The notes under the pieces: model-generated
Databases searched by the model: none
What the model was told of the DNA's origin: nothing
The model's input: only the letters and a program-made list of their open reading frames with translations
Translations under genes and position numbers: made by a program
Part shown: one piece after another, positions 7,118 to 15,680 of the stretch
How positions within the stretch are numbered: position 1 is the first letter of the stretch
Layout of the letters: every line of letters starts with the position of its first letter
Source of the DNA: Candidatus Desulfaltia sp.
GTDB lineage: Bacteria; Desulfobacterota; Desulfobacteria; Desulfobacterales; ETH-SRB1
Length of the DNA stretch: 32,428 nucleotides
Direction of reading: 5' to 3'
Assembly (NCBI GenBank): GCA_030656555.1
Contig: JAUSPN010000035.1
Location: forward strand, 1 to 32,428

Positions 7118-7372
7118 ATGGAAAACAATTTACTTAATATAGGATTCGGGAATTCTGTGGCTGCTGAACGCGTTGTAGCCATTGTCGCCCCCAATTCAGC
7201 CCCGATGAAGCGGCTTAAAGATGAAGCAAGGGACAACAAACATCTTGTTGATGCGACACACGGCCGCAAAACCCGTTCTATTATTATCATGGACAGCAAC
7301 CACATTATACTTTCAGCTGTTCAGCCGGAAACAATGGCTCAACGATATGCCAGCCTTAAGGAATCGCAATAG
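7118..7372 (+). CDS. remA: RemA/DUF370 family regulatory protein
   Basis: The 84-residue product reads [20 protein letters not shown], then [20 protein letters not shown] and [15 protein letters not shown], which is diagnostic of RemA (DUF370). In Bacillus subtilis RemA binds repeated DNA sites and activates matrix genes. In proteobacterial yicC-remA-gmk clusters its targets are unknown. The start follows AGAGGTGAT by a few bases. The gene is 6 bases before gmk and 79 bases after yicC; that gap carries short TCAGGGTTC-type repeats. Confidence 0.88.
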   Translation: MENNLLNIGFGNSVAAERVVAIVAPNSAPMKRLKDEARDNKHLVDATHGRKTRSIIIMDSNHIILSAVQPETMAQRYASLKESQ

Positions 7373-7378
7373 GTTGTT

Positions 7379-7930
7379 ATGAGAAAGCTCTTTATTATTT
7401 CAGCGCCGTCAGGGGCCGGCAAAACAACCCTTTGCAGGGAGGTAATGAAACGGTTTAAGGATATAACCTATTCTATATCCTATACAACAAGGATGCCCCG
7501 CAACGGTGAGCGAGATGGAATTGACTATTATTTCATAACAAAAGAGGAATTTAAAAGGAAAATTGAAAACAATAAATGGGCGGAGTGGGCAGAGGTTTAC
7601 GGCAATTTTTACGGTACCTCGGCGGAATTTCTGGATACCTGTTTAGCATCAGGAAAGCGCATACTCCTTGATATAGATGTTCAGGGAACCATGCAGATCA
7701 AAAAGCTGTATCCTGACAGTATTACAATTTTCATCATGCCCCCTTCATTGGAAGCGCTGAAAACCCGTCTAAAATCAAGAGGCACCGACACCAGGCAGGT
7801 TGTTGAAAGACGTCTTGAAGCTGCAAAAAAAGAAATGGAGAAAAAGGATCTTTATCGCCATGTTATTATTAACGATCAGCTGTCAAGGGCTGTTTCCGAA
7901 CTAATCAAAATCATAGAAAGCTATTGTTGA
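7379..7930 (+). CDS. gmk: Guanylate kinase
   Basis: The enzyme phosphorylates GMP to GDP with ATP. The P-loop APSGAGKTT is at residues 9-17. The GMP-binding region follows: SYTTRMPRNGERDGIDYYF and EWAEVYGNFYGTS. LLDIDVQGTMQIK, and the lid with LKSRGTD and RL...AAKKEM, are typical. At 183 residues it is slightly shorter than the roughly 200-residue norm but no motif is missing. It starts 6 bases after remA and is followed 12 bases later by rlmB. Confidence 0.95.
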   Translation: MRKLFIISAPSGAGKTTLCREVMKRFKDITYSISYTTRMPRNGERDGIDYYFITKEEFKRKIENNKWAEWAEVYGNFYGTSAEFLDTCLASGKRILLDIDVQGTMQIKKLYPDSITIFIMPPSLEALKTRLKSRGTDTRQVVERRLEAAKKEMEKKDLYRHVIINDQLSRAVSELIKIIESYC

Positions 7931-7942
7931 GTTTTTCTCAAT

Positions 7943-8683
7943 ATGAAAACTGAAATACTTTACGGAATCCATCCGGTATCAGAAGCTCTAAAGGCGGGCA
8001 GAAGAAAAATTTTTGAGGTTTATTTAGCGCAGCATAAGGACTCAAAGCGTGCTGAAAAAACAGCAACAATTGCCGAATCTTTAAACATACCCCTGAAAAA
8101 GGTAAAAGCTTTTGAGCTTTCATCCATCACAGGCAACGACCGGCATCAGGGGATTGGAGCCAGGGTAAGCCCATATCCTCTTGCAGAACCAACCGATATT
8201 TACGACAACATCAAAGCTGATAAAAATCCATTTTTGCTGCTGCTGGATTCCATTATAGATCCTCACAACCTTGGCGCCCTTATTAGAACCGCCCTTTGTG
8301 TAGGCATAGATGGCATACTAATTCCAAAGGATCGATCAGCTTTGCCGACTCCGGCTGTATCCAGTGCTTCTGCAGGAGCTCTCGAGCATATCCGCCTCGC
8401 CCTTGTCACAAATATGGTTAATGCAATAAAGGATTTAAAAAAAATGGGTGTGTGGATTGCAGGAATGGATAAAAGCGCACAAAAATCGATTTTCTCCTTT
8501 GATTTTTCCTGCCCTTTAGCTATTGTTATCGGCGGAGAAGAAAAAGGAATTCGCTCTCTTGTAAAAAAACATTGCGATTTTTTGATTTCTATTCCACAAA
8601 AAGGGGAAATTAATTCTCTTAACGCGTCCGCGGCAGGGGCGGTCGTAATGTACGAGGCGTTCAGACAGAGGGAAACTAAATAA
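7943..8683 (+). CDS. rlmB: 23S rRNA (guanosine-2'-O-)-methyltransferase RlmB (TrmH/SpoU family)
   Basis: The 246-residue protein has the L30e-like substrate-binding domain (LYGIHPVSEALKAGRR) and a SPOUT methyltransferase domain. The domain motifs are LDSIIDPHNLGALIRTA (motif 1), VIGGEEKGI (motif 2) and IPQKGEINSLNASAAGAVV (motif 3), which forms the AdoMet-binding knot. RlmB methylates the ribose of G2251 in 23S rRNA. TrmH-type tRNA enzymes are the alternative, but the N-terminal domain and IPQKGEINSLN favour RlmB. It is the last gene of the trm112-like operon. Confidence 0.88.
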   Translation: MKTEILYGIHPVSEALKAGRRKIFEVYLAQHKDSKRAEKTATIAESLNIPLKKVKAFELSSITGNDRHQGIGARVSPYPLAEPTDIYDNIKADKNPFLLLLDSIIDPHNLGALIRTALCVGIDGILIPKDRSALPTPAVSSASAGALEHIRLALVTNMVNAIKDLKKMGVWIAGMDKSAQKSIFSFDFSCPLAIVIGGEEKGIRSLVKKHCDFLISIPQKGEINSLNASAAGAVVMYEAFRQRETK

Positions 8684-8690
8684 AAAAACA

Positions 8691-8815
8691 ACCGTTCAAG
8701 GTTCAGGGTTCAGGGTTCAGGGTTAATCGCCTCGCAAATTTTTCCAATGTCACTGATTTCACTGGGCAAGCATCATGAATCTGTCAACCTTTGAACTTTG
8801 AACGTTTGAACCTTT
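8691..8815 (+). repeat. Heptamer-based inverted repeat (TTCAGGG type)
   Basis: Four tandem TTCAGGG/TTCAAGG-type heptamers at about 8694-8723 are matched in opposite orientation by CCTTTGAAC-TTTGAACG-TTTGAACC at 8788-8813. It sits between rlmB and icd. Shorter relatives occur at 7063-7091 and 27745-27833. Confidence 0.55.
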
Positions 8816-8838
8816 AATTAACAAGGACATGTATAATT

Positions 8839-10068
8839 ATGGAAAAAAACAGCAGGATAATAATAAATAACGATCAAACCTTGCTTGTTCCGGATTGCCC
8901 GATTATTCCTTTTATTGAAGGCGACGGGATAGGCAGCGATATATGGCATGCAGCAAGAATGGTAATGGACGCTGCAGTGCATGCCGCATACAGCGGTAAT
9001 AAAAAAATATCCTGGCTTGAGGTTTATGCCGGAGAAAAGGGATATCGGGAAACAGGCGAATGGCTCCCATCTGAAACACTTGATACAATAAAAAAATACG
9101 TAATTGCCATAAAAGGGCCCTTAACCACCCCTGTAGGAAAAGGAATAAGAAGCTTAAATGTCACTATAAGACAGGAACTGGACCTTTACGCATGCGTCAG
9201 ACCTGTAAAGTACATTGATCATGTTCCAAGCCCCATGAAGAATCCTGAAAAGGTCGATATGGTTATTTTTCGGGAAAATACAGAGGATGTATATGCCGGG
9301 ATTGAATGGGAATCAGGAAGCGAGGAGGCAAAGCGCGTAATATCCTTTCTTAAAAACAGCATGAATGTTTCCATCCCTGATGATGCTGGAATAGGAATAA
9401 AACCTATAAGTGAAAAAAACACCAAGCGGCTGGTGGCAAAAGCCATCGAATATGCCATTGAAAACAGGCTCCCCACAGTGACTCTCATGCACAAGGGAAA
9501 CATCATGAAGTATACGGAAGGAGCTTTCAACAAATGGGGATATGAAGTTGCCAGGGATATGTTCGGAGATAAAACCATAACTGAAAATGAGCTCTTTGAT
9601 AAATATAACGGCATCATCCCAAAAGATACGGTTGTCATAAAAGATCGGATTGCCGACATGCTTTTTCAGCAGACGCTTCTAAGGCCCGAAGAATATCATG
9701 TGATCGCCACTCCAAACCTGAACGGCGACTATCTTTCAGACGCGCTTGCAGCACAGGTCGGCGGTCTGGGCATAGCGCCCGGAGCAAACATAGGGGATTC
9801 TTGCGCGGTTTTTGAAGCAACCCACGGCACAGCCCCAAAGTATGCGGGCCAGGACAAAGTAAACCCAAGCTCCTTGATCCTCTCGGGAGCAATGATGTTA
9901 GACTACATGAAATGGAATGAGTCGGCGGCCCTGATTAGAAAGGCTCTTAAGTTAACTATAGCCGATGGCACGGTAACATACGATCTGGCACGTCAAATAC
10001 AAGGCGCAAAACAGATAAAATGCTCTGAGTTTGCCGAAGGAATTGTTAAAAAAATTGGTGAGCAATAA
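8839..10068 (+). CDS. icd: NADP-dependent isocitrate dehydrogenase
   Basis: The enzyme oxidatively decarboxylates isocitrate to 2-oxoglutarate in the TCA cycle. The 409-residue product is full length. Isocitrate-binding residues lie in [20 protein letters not shown] (S105, N107, R111, R121), with [12 protein letters not shown], the Lys of [15 protein letters not shown], and [16 protein letters not shown]. Coenzyme choice is indicated by [16 protein letters not shown]334 and Y335 match the NADP-selecting Lys-Tyr of E. coli Icd. In a sulfate reducer it may run in either the oxidative or the CO2-assimilating direction. It overlaps the start of the ComF-type gene. Confidence 0.94.
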   Translation: MEKNSRIIINNDQTLLVPDCPIIPFIEGDGIGSDIWHAARMVMDAAVHAAYSGNKKISWLEVYAGEKGYRETGEWLPSETLDTIKKYVIAIKGPLTTPVGKGIRSLNVTIRQELDLYACVRPVKYIDHVPSPMKNPEKVDMVIFRENTEDVYAGIEWESGSEEAKRVISFLKNSMNVSIPDDAGIGIKPISEKNTKRLVAKAIEYAIENRLPTVTLMHKGNIMKYTEGAFNKWGYEVARDMFGDKTITENELFDKYNGIIPKDTVVIKDRIADMLFQQTLLRPEEYHVIATPNLNGDYLSDALAAQVGGLGIAPGANIGDSCAVFEATHGTAPKYAGQDKVNPSSLILSGAMMLDYMKWNESAALIRKALKLTIADGTVTYDLARQIQGAKQIKCSEFAEGIVKKIGEQ

Positions 10069-10906
10069 AGCGAAACATCTCATCAGAACAATCATAGCGG
10101 CTCTGCAAGAGGCTGTTTTCCCGACAAGGTGCCTTGTTTGCAAAGCCTTTTTGGAAAGCAGGCAACAGAAAAGTCTTTCCCAGGATTTTGAAGATAATGC
10201 CTCTTTTAACTGCCGAAACAGGCTTTCATTTCAAAACCTGATGACAGAATTTTTATGCCCGACCTGTATAAAAGGCTTTATTCCTGTTAAACCCCCGATG
10301 TGTCCTGTATGTGGGATTATGTTTAAAAGCCGCGAAGGGGAGGATCATGTTTGCGGCGAATGTTTGACATCTCCGAAAAGATTCAGGATATCCCGCTCTC
10401 CGGGCATATACGACAGGGAATTTATGGCTGTAATCCATTGCCTGAAATATAAAGGAAAGATCCAGCTTGCAAGGCCCCTTGGAATACTTCTCTTTTCCGC
10501 TTTTATCAGCTTCTGGGGTATAAACAGTATTGATATTATCGTGCCTGTCCCTCTTCATATTAAACGATTTAGAAAACGGGGTTTTAATCAGGCCTATCTT
10601 CTGGTAAGAGACTGGAAGCGGATTGCGGAAAATTTAAATATCGATCTGTCTAACATCAAAATTGATAAGGATGTTCTTATAAGAAACAGGTGGACTGATC
10701 CGCAAACCGGTCTGGATCGAAAGAAACGGATGACAAATATTAAAAATGCCTTCAGTGTCAACGATCAGGCTGTAATTAAAAATAAAAGGATACTCCTTGT
10801 AGATGATGTTTATACCACAGGAGCAACCGCCAATGAATGCGCAAAAACTCTTTTGAGCGGCAAGGCCGAATATGTTGATGTGCTTACCCTGGCCAGGGCC
10901 ATGTGA
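10058..10906 (+). CDS. ComF family phosphoribosyltransferase-like protein
   Basis: From GTG 10058 the product is 282 residues; a TTG at 10031 would extend it by nine. Both overlap the icd end, so the exact start is uncertain. The N-terminal half has four Cys-x2-Cys pairs (C25/C28, C67/C70, C82/C85, C99/C102) that should bind zinc. The C-terminal half is a type I phosphoribosyltransferase with the PRPP loop [13 protein letters not shown] (245-257) preceded by [18 protein letters not shown]. ComF proteins are needed for transformation in some bacteria (ComF/GntX), but many homologues lie outside competence systems. There is no competence gene nearby. Confidence 0.85.
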   Translation: MSNKAKHLIRTIIAALQEAVFPTRCLVCKAFLESRQQKSLSQDFEDNASFNCRNRLSFQNLMTEFLCPTCIKGFIPVKPPMCPVCGIMFKSREGEDHVCGECLTSPKRFRISRSPGIYDREFMAVIHCLKYKGKIQLARPLGILLFSAFISFWGINSIDIIVPVPLHIKRFRKRGFNQAYLLVRDWKRIAENLNIDLSNIKIDKDVLIRNRWTDPQTGLDRKKRMTNIKNAFSVNDQAVIKNKRILLVDDVYTTGATANECAKTLLSGKAEYVDVLTLARAM

Positions 10907-11721
10907 AAAAAGAAATGAACAATAACATGAAAAACAAACAACCTTTCAAAGCAGGCATTGTGCAATTTGATGTCAGACCCGGAGATATTGAGTCAAATCT
11001 ATCGTCAGCGCTCAAAGGGATAGATCAACTCAAAGCCCAAAACGCAAAAATCGCTCTTCTTCCTGAGATGTGGTCATGCGGTTTTGATAATAAACGCCTG
11101 TGTGAGCATTCTGAAAAAACAGGTAATATTATTGATAAACTTACCATGATAGCATCCAGATACAATATGATCATAGCAGGCTCTCTGCCTGAACTTTCAG
11201 GCAACGATATTTTCAACACCATGTATCTTATCGACGGAGACAGAGGCCTTATAAATACCTACAGGAAAATTCATCTTTTTTCTCGTGCACACGAAGATAA
11301 ATATTTTTGCGCTGGCAACAGGGCCGTTGTTTGTGAAACTTCTGTGGGCCCTGTCGGCCTGTTGATATGCTATGATCTTAGATTCCCTGAACTTTGCCGC
11401 ACACTTACCCTTTCAGGCGCCATATTGGTTCTAACGTCTGCGCAATGGCCTTTAGAACGCATAACCCACTGGGATATCCTCCTGCGGGCAAGGGCTATTG
11501 AAAACCAGATTTTTATGGTAGCGGCAAACAGGTGCGGCATGGAAAACAGCATGAAATACGGAGGCCGTTCTCTGCTGGTTTCTCCATCCGGAGAAATTCT
11601 TGCCAGGGCCGAAGACAGGGAATGTATTATAAGCTCCGAAATAGACCTCGAACAACTATTTGAATACAGGCGTAAAATTCCCTGCCTGGATGAAAGGATG
11701 CCTGATACATATGATTTCTAA
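10903..11721 (+). CDS. Carbon-nitrogen hydrolase (nitrilase) family protein, probable omega-amidase-like
   Basis: The Glu-Lys-Cys triad of the nitrilase superfamily is present: E55 in LLPEMW, K122 in YRKIHLF and C156 in ICYDLRFPE. The 272-residue length and WPLERITHWDILLRARAIEN match the omega-amidase/Nit2-like branch, which hydrolyses 2-oxoglutaramate or related amides in the cytoplasm. This exact activity is inference. The start is GTG 10903, overlapping the ComF TGA by 4 bases; an ATG at 10915 is a possible alternative. Its 3' end overlaps rfaE2 by 11 bases, showing a tightly packed operon. Confidence 0.85.
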   Translation: MKKEMNNNMKNKQPFKAGIVQFDVRPGDIESNLSSALKGIDQLKAQNAKIALLPEMWSCGFDNKRLCEHSEKTGNIIDKLTMIASRYNMIIAGSLPELSGNDIFNTMYLIDGDRGLINTYRKIHLFSRAHEDKYFCAGNRAVVCETSVGPVGLLICYDLRFPELCRTLTLSGAILVLTSAQWPLERITHWDILLRARAIENQIFMVAANRCGMENSMKYGGRSLLVSPSGEILARAEDRECIISSEIDLEQLFEYRRKIPCLDERMPDTYDF

Positions 11722-12190
11722 AATTGTGAGGGTAAAAGAGCTCATCGATATAATAGCGCCTCTTCGCAGGTCAGGCAAACAGGTTGTTTTTACAAACGGA
11801 TGCTTTGATATCATGCACGCCGGTCATGTGCGTTATCTCGCAGCAGCAAGGTCAAAAGGAGAAATCCTGGTAGTGGGCCTAAATTCCGATAAATCAATAA
11901 AATTAATCAAAGAGAAAAACAGGCCGATCATTCCGCAGGATCAAAGAGCTGAGGTTCTTGCCGGCCTGTGGTGCGTTGATTATGTTGTTTTTTTTGATGA
12001 GCCCGACCCCTTAAGGCTGATTCAGGCAATAAAGCCGGATACCATTGTTAAGGGAGAGGACTGGGATGAAGATAAAATAATAGGGGCCGATTTTGTAAAA
12101 GCTGACGGCGGCAAGGTGGTAAGGATCTCCGTTGTTCCGGATATTTCAACATCAGCAATAATTGAAAAGATTATCAAGATGTATTGTTAA
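11711..12190 (+). CDS. rfaE2: D-glycero-beta-D-manno-heptose 1-phosphate adenylyltransferase
   Basis: The 159-residue protein corresponds to the stand-alone C-terminal (adenylyltransferase) half of HldE. It begins with a regulatory helix, then has the nucleotidyltransferase signature FTNGCFDIMHAGHVRYL with HAGH at 36-39, and later SDKSIKLIKEKNRP-type sequence, IVKGEDW and DISTSAIIEKI. It makes ADP-heptose for lipopolysaccharide core, so the organism has an outer membrane. I chose ATG 11711 because longer in-frame starts would extend far into the amidase gene. The kinase half (rfaE1) is not in the window. Confidence 0.9.
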   Translation: MISKIVRVKELIDIIAPLRRSGKQVVFTNGCFDIMHAGHVRYLAAARSKGEILVVGLNSDKSIKLIKEKNRPIIPQDQRAEVLAGLWCVDYVVFFDEPDPLRLIQAIKPDTIVKGEDWDEDKIIGADFVKADGGKVVRISVVPDISTSAIIEKIIKMYC

Positions 12191-12222
12191 GTTAGAACCA
12201 AGTTTGTTAAGGGCACTATGGT

Positions 12223-13002
12223 ATGATTCTAAAGGAAAAAAACGGGGTTTTACTTTTTCAGTTTCCCAACCTTGCTAAATTTTCAGATGTCCGGCATGGA
12301 ATATTCACAAAAAATTGCGGCCATAGCAAAAATCCTTATCAAAGCATGAATGTAAGCCTTTCAGTTGGTGACAATGACAGCGATGTCAAGGAAAACAGGC
12401 GCATTATTTCAAAATGCATGGGAGGAAACGAGCTTGTCTTTGCAAACCAGGTACATGAAACAAATGTATTGATACTTTCAAAAAACAATCCGCCGCCAAT
12501 CGAGAAGGCTTTTGGTAAACCTGATGTCGGAGACGCTATGGTTACCGATATTCCTGAAAAATTTCTCCTGGTTCAGGTAGCCGACTGCCAGGCCGTGCTC
12601 ATGTACGATCCATTCCGGCGCGTGGTCGCAAATGTGCATTGCGGATGGCGCGGAAGCGTAAACAATATCATAGGCAAAACAATAAAAATAATGACCGATG
12701 TTTGGGGCTGCAATGCATCTCATATTGTTGCAGGCATATCCCCTTCTCTTGGCCCATGTTGTGCTGAATTTATCAATTATAAGACAGAAATTCCAGACAG
12801 GTTGTGGAAATACAAAGACAGGTCAAATCATTTTGATTTCTGGTCATTAAGCCTGGATCAGCTCTGCAATTCAGGGGTTTTAATTGAAAATATCTGTTTA
12901 AGTCAAATATGCACAAAGTGTAATACACATCTGTTTTTTTCCTTTCGCGGACAGAAAACTACAGGAAGAACGGCAGCGGTTATAGGTTTAATATATGCTT
13001 AA
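12223..13002 (+). CDS. pgeF: Peptidoglycan editing factor PgeF (YfiH/laccase-domain family)
   Basis: Family motifs are clear: QVHETNVL (H78), VADCQAVLMYDP (C122), VHCGWRGSV (H139), GISPSLGPCCAEF and the C-terminal CTKCNTHLFFSFRGQKTTGR. H78, C122 and H139 form the metal/active site. The family was called polyphenol oxidase; members act on purine nucleosides or edit UDP-MurNAc-L-Ser in peptidoglycan synthesis. The length of 259 is normal. An AAGGG precedes the start. It overlaps pyrK by 8 bases. Confidence 0.9.
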   Translation: MILKEKNGVLLFQFPNLAKFSDVRHGIFTKNCGHSKNPYQSMNVSLSVGDNDSDVKENRRIISKCMGGNELVFANQVHETNVLILSKNNPPPIEKAFGKPDVGDAMVTDIPEKFLLVQVADCQAVLMYDPFRRVVANVHCGWRGSVNNIIGKTIKIMTDVWGCNASHIVAGISPSLGPCCAEFINYKTEIPDRLWKYKDRSNHFDFWSLSLDQLCNSGVLIENICLSQICTKCNTHLFFSFRGQKTTGRTAAVIGLIYA

Positions 13003-13786
13003 GGAAAAAGCTAAGGTTTTATTTAACAAAAAGGCAGGACCCTCATACTTTAGAATCGGTTTAACGTGCCATAATGGTTATGCAAAGGCAAAACCCGGCC
13101 AGTTCATAATGGTTCACCTTGCAGACCAGAAAAACTCGATTCTTCCACGCCCTTTTTCCATACACAGGCTTATTATCGCAAATGGCCGATTGCAAGGCAT
13201 TGAACTGCTTTTCAAAGTTGTAGGCGGATGCACTGAAAAGCTCTCAAGATGCAAGAAAGGAGATTGTCTTGATATTCTTGGCCCGCTTGGCAAAGGTTTT
13301 ATAATTCCGGATAAGTATCAACGAATATTCATTGTGTCCGGCGGAATCGGTGTCGCCCCCCTGTTTTTTCTGGCTTCATCGCTGCTGAAAAAAATACCCG
13401 ATCGTTCAACATGCGAACTGTTTATCGGAGGAAGATCAAAGCATGATATACTGTGCACGGATGACTTTTCAAAACTTGACATAACGATAAGTATTGCCAC
13501 CGACGATGGAACTTTAGGGAAAAAAGGTCTTGTTACCAACCTGCTTGAAAAAGGTATAAAAGAAAACCCACCGGATTTCATCTGTGCGTGCGGCCCTGTT
13601 GCGATGCTCGGCTCTGTTGCACGGATTGCAAAAAAATATGCCGTGCCGTGTCAGGTCTCTATAGAAACCATAATGGCCTGCGGTATCGGAGCATGTCTTG
13701 GTTGTGCTGTTAAAGGTTTAGATAAATACATGCATGCCTGTGTAGATGGGCCTGTTTTTGATGCAACCGTTCTTAAGATTTGGTAA
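12995..13786 (+). CDS. pyrK: Dihydroorotate dehydrogenase electron transfer subunit PyrK
   Basis: This 263-residue protein has the ferredoxin-reductase FAD domain (RPFSIH at 52-57), the NAD(P) domain (IVSGGIGVAPL), and a C-terminal [2Fe-2S] site with four cysteines in CGIGACLGC...HAC (C229, C234, C237, C249). This matches PyrK of NAD-dependent class 1B dihydroorotate dehydrogenase. PyrK needs PyrD (PyrDB), usually encoded next door, but here the next gene is atpZ after 137 bases. Either pyrD lies elsewhere or this is a related flavoprotein, such as a sulfide-dehydrogenase or NfnA-type subunit. The cluster of cysteines favours PyrK. Confidence 0.78.
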   Translation: MLKEKAKVLFNKKAGPSYFRIGLTCHNGYAKAKPGQFIMVHLADQKNSILPRPFSIHRLIIANGRLQGIELLFKVVGGCTEKLSRCKKGDCLDILGPLGKGFIIPDKYQRIFIVSGGIGVAPLFFLASSLLKKIPDRSTCELFIGGRSKHDILCTDDFSKLDITISIATDDGTLGKKGLVTNLLEKGIKENPPDFICACGPVAMLGSVARIAKKYAVPCQVSIETIMACGIGACLGCAVKGLDKYMHACVDGPVFDATVLKIW

Positions 13787-13803
13787 TTTAGTTCGTGCAA
13801 ACT

Positions 13804-13835
13804 GATTATAAAAGTTCATTTATAATCATTATTTT
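13804..13835 (+). terminator. Weak AT-rich hairpin with T-run downstream of pyrK
   Basis: GATTATAAA (13804-13812) pairs with TTTATAATC (13819-13827) around a six-base loop, followed by ATTATTTTT. It is AT-rich, so termination would be weak. Confidence 0.4.
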
Positions 13836-13839
13836 TACA

Positions 13840-13868
13840 TTGACTTGATCGTGATATTGTGTTAGAAA
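13840..13868 (+). promoter_or_regulatory. Putative sigma-70 promoter for the F0 cluster
   Basis: TTGACT (13840-13845), a 17-base spacer, then TAGAAA (13863-13868) lie upstream of atpZ. The -35 box matches five of six consensus bases and the -10 box four. There is no experimental support. Confidence 0.4.
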
Positions 13869-13923
13869 TTTTCAATTAATATATCATTCATTCAGGTCGC
13901 CAAAGGGTACTCTTTGTTTCCCC

Positions 13924-14142
13924 ATGAAAATAGAAACCAAACGCTCAATAAGGGAATTAGCATATTACGGCAGCCTTGGCATGTCGATTGCTCTCTCAAT
14001 TTTTATCGGGCTTGGCATTGGAGTGTATCTTGACAGACGATTTGATACAACACCGTGGTGTACATTTATTTTTCTTGGATTGGGAATCGCTGCGGGATAT
14101 AGAAATATCGGTCTTGCAATAAAAAAGACCAGAAAATATTAA
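13924..14142 (+). CDS. atpZ: AtpZ/AtpI family F0 accessory protein
   Basis: The 72-residue product has two predicted transmembrane helices, about 15-34 (SLGMSIALSIFIGLGIGVYL) and 45-60, separated by a DRRFDTTPW loop. This matches the small AtpZ family, with GLGIGVYLDRR as its signature. AtpZ is thought to help ion supply or rotor assembly in ATP synthase. It is first in a plus-strand run with atpI, atpB and atpE. Confidence 0.8.
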   Translation: MKIETKRSIRELAYYGSLGMSIALSIFIGLGIGVYLDRRFDTTPWCTFIFLGLGIAAGYRNIGLAIKKTRKY

Positions 14143-14158
14143 CTGTGAAATATTAATT

Positions 14159-14545
14159 GTGAAAATTCAACAACGAATTCTAAAATTCGTCATCAGGACA
14201 AACTGGATCCTGTTTTTCGTTGCAAGCATAGTCGGGATTATTGTTTCATCGCCCCGTTTTGCCATGGGTATTATATTCGGCGGCCTGATTGTTACAATAA
14301 ACTTCCATTTATTATATCGCACACTTAAAAAAGCGCTTACCCCACCTCATCTTGCTTCTCTGGGGGTGGTTCTATCCAAATATTATATACGATTCATTCT
14401 GAGCGCTTTAATAATATTTGTTCTTATATCAAGGCATTATGTTGATCCAATCGGCCTTTTTATCGGTCTTTCTGTTGTGGTTGTCAGCATAACTCTTGCA
14501 ACCATGTGTGAATTTAAAAAACTTATTTTCAAGGAGGCAATTTAA
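14159..14545 (+). CDS. atpI: ATP synthase subunit I
   Basis: The 128-residue protein starts with GTG 14159 and has four hydrophobic helices. It ends in a short polar tail. The ILKFVIRTNWILFFVASIVG opening, GGLIVTINFHLLYRTLKKAL and the LSKYYIRFILSALIIFVLI helix match AtpI-like proteins, which aid c-ring assembly. Similarity in this family is low, and assignment rests on topology and position between atpZ and atpB. The stop is one base before the atpB start. Confidence 0.75.
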   Translation: MKIQQRILKFVIRTNWILFFVASIVGIIVSSPRFAMGIIFGGLIVTINFHLLYRTLKKALTPPHLASLGVVLSKYYIRFILSALIIFVLISRHYVDPIGLFIGLSVVVVSITLATMCEFKKLIFKEAI

Positions 14546-14546
14546 A

Positions 14547-15236
14547 GTGGAACATCCCTACTTATTTTTTGTCAAGCTGTTTGAGTTAATAGGCTTGGGA
14601 CATTTTGCAGGCGCCAATGTTCATGTTATATACTCTTGGGTTGTCATGATCCTGCTTATAGTCTTTGGCGCTATCGCAGCCAAAGGCATAAAAATGGTTC
14701 CTACAAAAATGCAAAACGTGTTTGAAATTATCGTCTCTGGAATGGAAGAATTTATGGTTAGCGTTTCTGGGGAGCAGGGCAGATTCCTTTTTCCTATAGC
14801 TGCAACCGTATTTCTATATGTTGCTGCCAGTAATCTTATGGGCCTTATACCCGGGTTTTTCCCGCCAACCGCCAACTTGAATACAACCGCTTCCTGTGCG
14901 CTCACAGTAGTTGTTTTAACCCATATCTTAGGGCTCAAGTTTCATGGCATAAAATATATCAAACACTTCATGGGGCCTGTATGGTGGATGGTTCCTCTCA
15001 TACTTCCTATCGAAATCATCGGCCATTTAGCCCGTATTTTATCCCTTTCTTTCCGTCTTTTCGGAAACATGATGGGTCACGAGCTGGTTTTAGGCATTCT
15101 TTTTGCGCTGGCCGGCGTTTTCTTTGCTCCATTGCCGATCATGGCGCTCGGCGTTTTTGTCGCCCTGGTTCAAGCGTTTGTATTCTTTTTGCTTTCAATC
15201 ATGTATTTCACCGGCGCGGTAGAACATGCACATTAA
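14547..15236 (+). CDS. atpB: ATP synthase F0 subunit a
   Basis: Translation starts at GTG 14547, after AAGGAGG at 14531-14537; the product has 229 residues. The a subunit forms the ion half-channels beside the c-ring. The key arginine R170 is in LSLSFRLFGNMMGHEL, followed by the last helix ALGVFVALVQAFVFFLLS. Several hydrophobic helices span the length, and NLMGLIPG at 96-103 is typical. It lies one base after atpI and 93 bases before atpE. Confidence 0.95.
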   Translation: MEHPYLFFVKLFELIGLGHFAGANVHVIYSWVVMILLIVFGAIAAKGIKMVPTKMQNVFEIIVSGMEEFMVSVSGEQGRFLFPIAATVFLYVAASNLMGLIPGFFPPTANLNTTASCALTVVVLTHILGLKFHGIKYIKHFMGPVWWMVPLILPIEIIGHLARILSLSFRLFGNMMGHELVLGILFALAGVFFAPLPIMALGVFVALVQAFVFFLLSIMYFTGAVEHAH

Positions 15237-15314
15237 GCAACAAGAAGCTAATTACAATAATTTGTTTGCTTTTTACTTTTATGGGAAAATGGAAGAAGCA
15301 AATATAATATATAA

Positions 15315-15617
<303 letters not shown>

Positions 15618-15639
15618 AACATAGACAAACAAATCAACA

Positions 15640-15680
15640 AAAACAGGGTTGTTGCTTTTTAAAGGCAACAACCCTGTTTT
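15640..15680. terminator. Strong bidirectional intrinsic terminator between atpE and uvrA
   Basis: AAAACAGGGTTGTTGC (15640-15655) pairs perfectly over 16 bases with GCAACAACCCTGTTTT (15665-15680) around a nine-base loop. T-runs follow on both strands. It serves the convergent atpE and uvrA transcripts and its right arm runs into the uvrA stop codon (15679-15681). Confidence 0.9.

Noticed and set aside
8691-8730. TTCAGGG repeats as a true telomere or CRISPR
   Set aside because: They are few, internal, between housekeeping genes, and lack spacers.
9219-9659. 146-codon minus-strand ORF
   Set aside because: It is antisense to icd, which has all active-site motifs.
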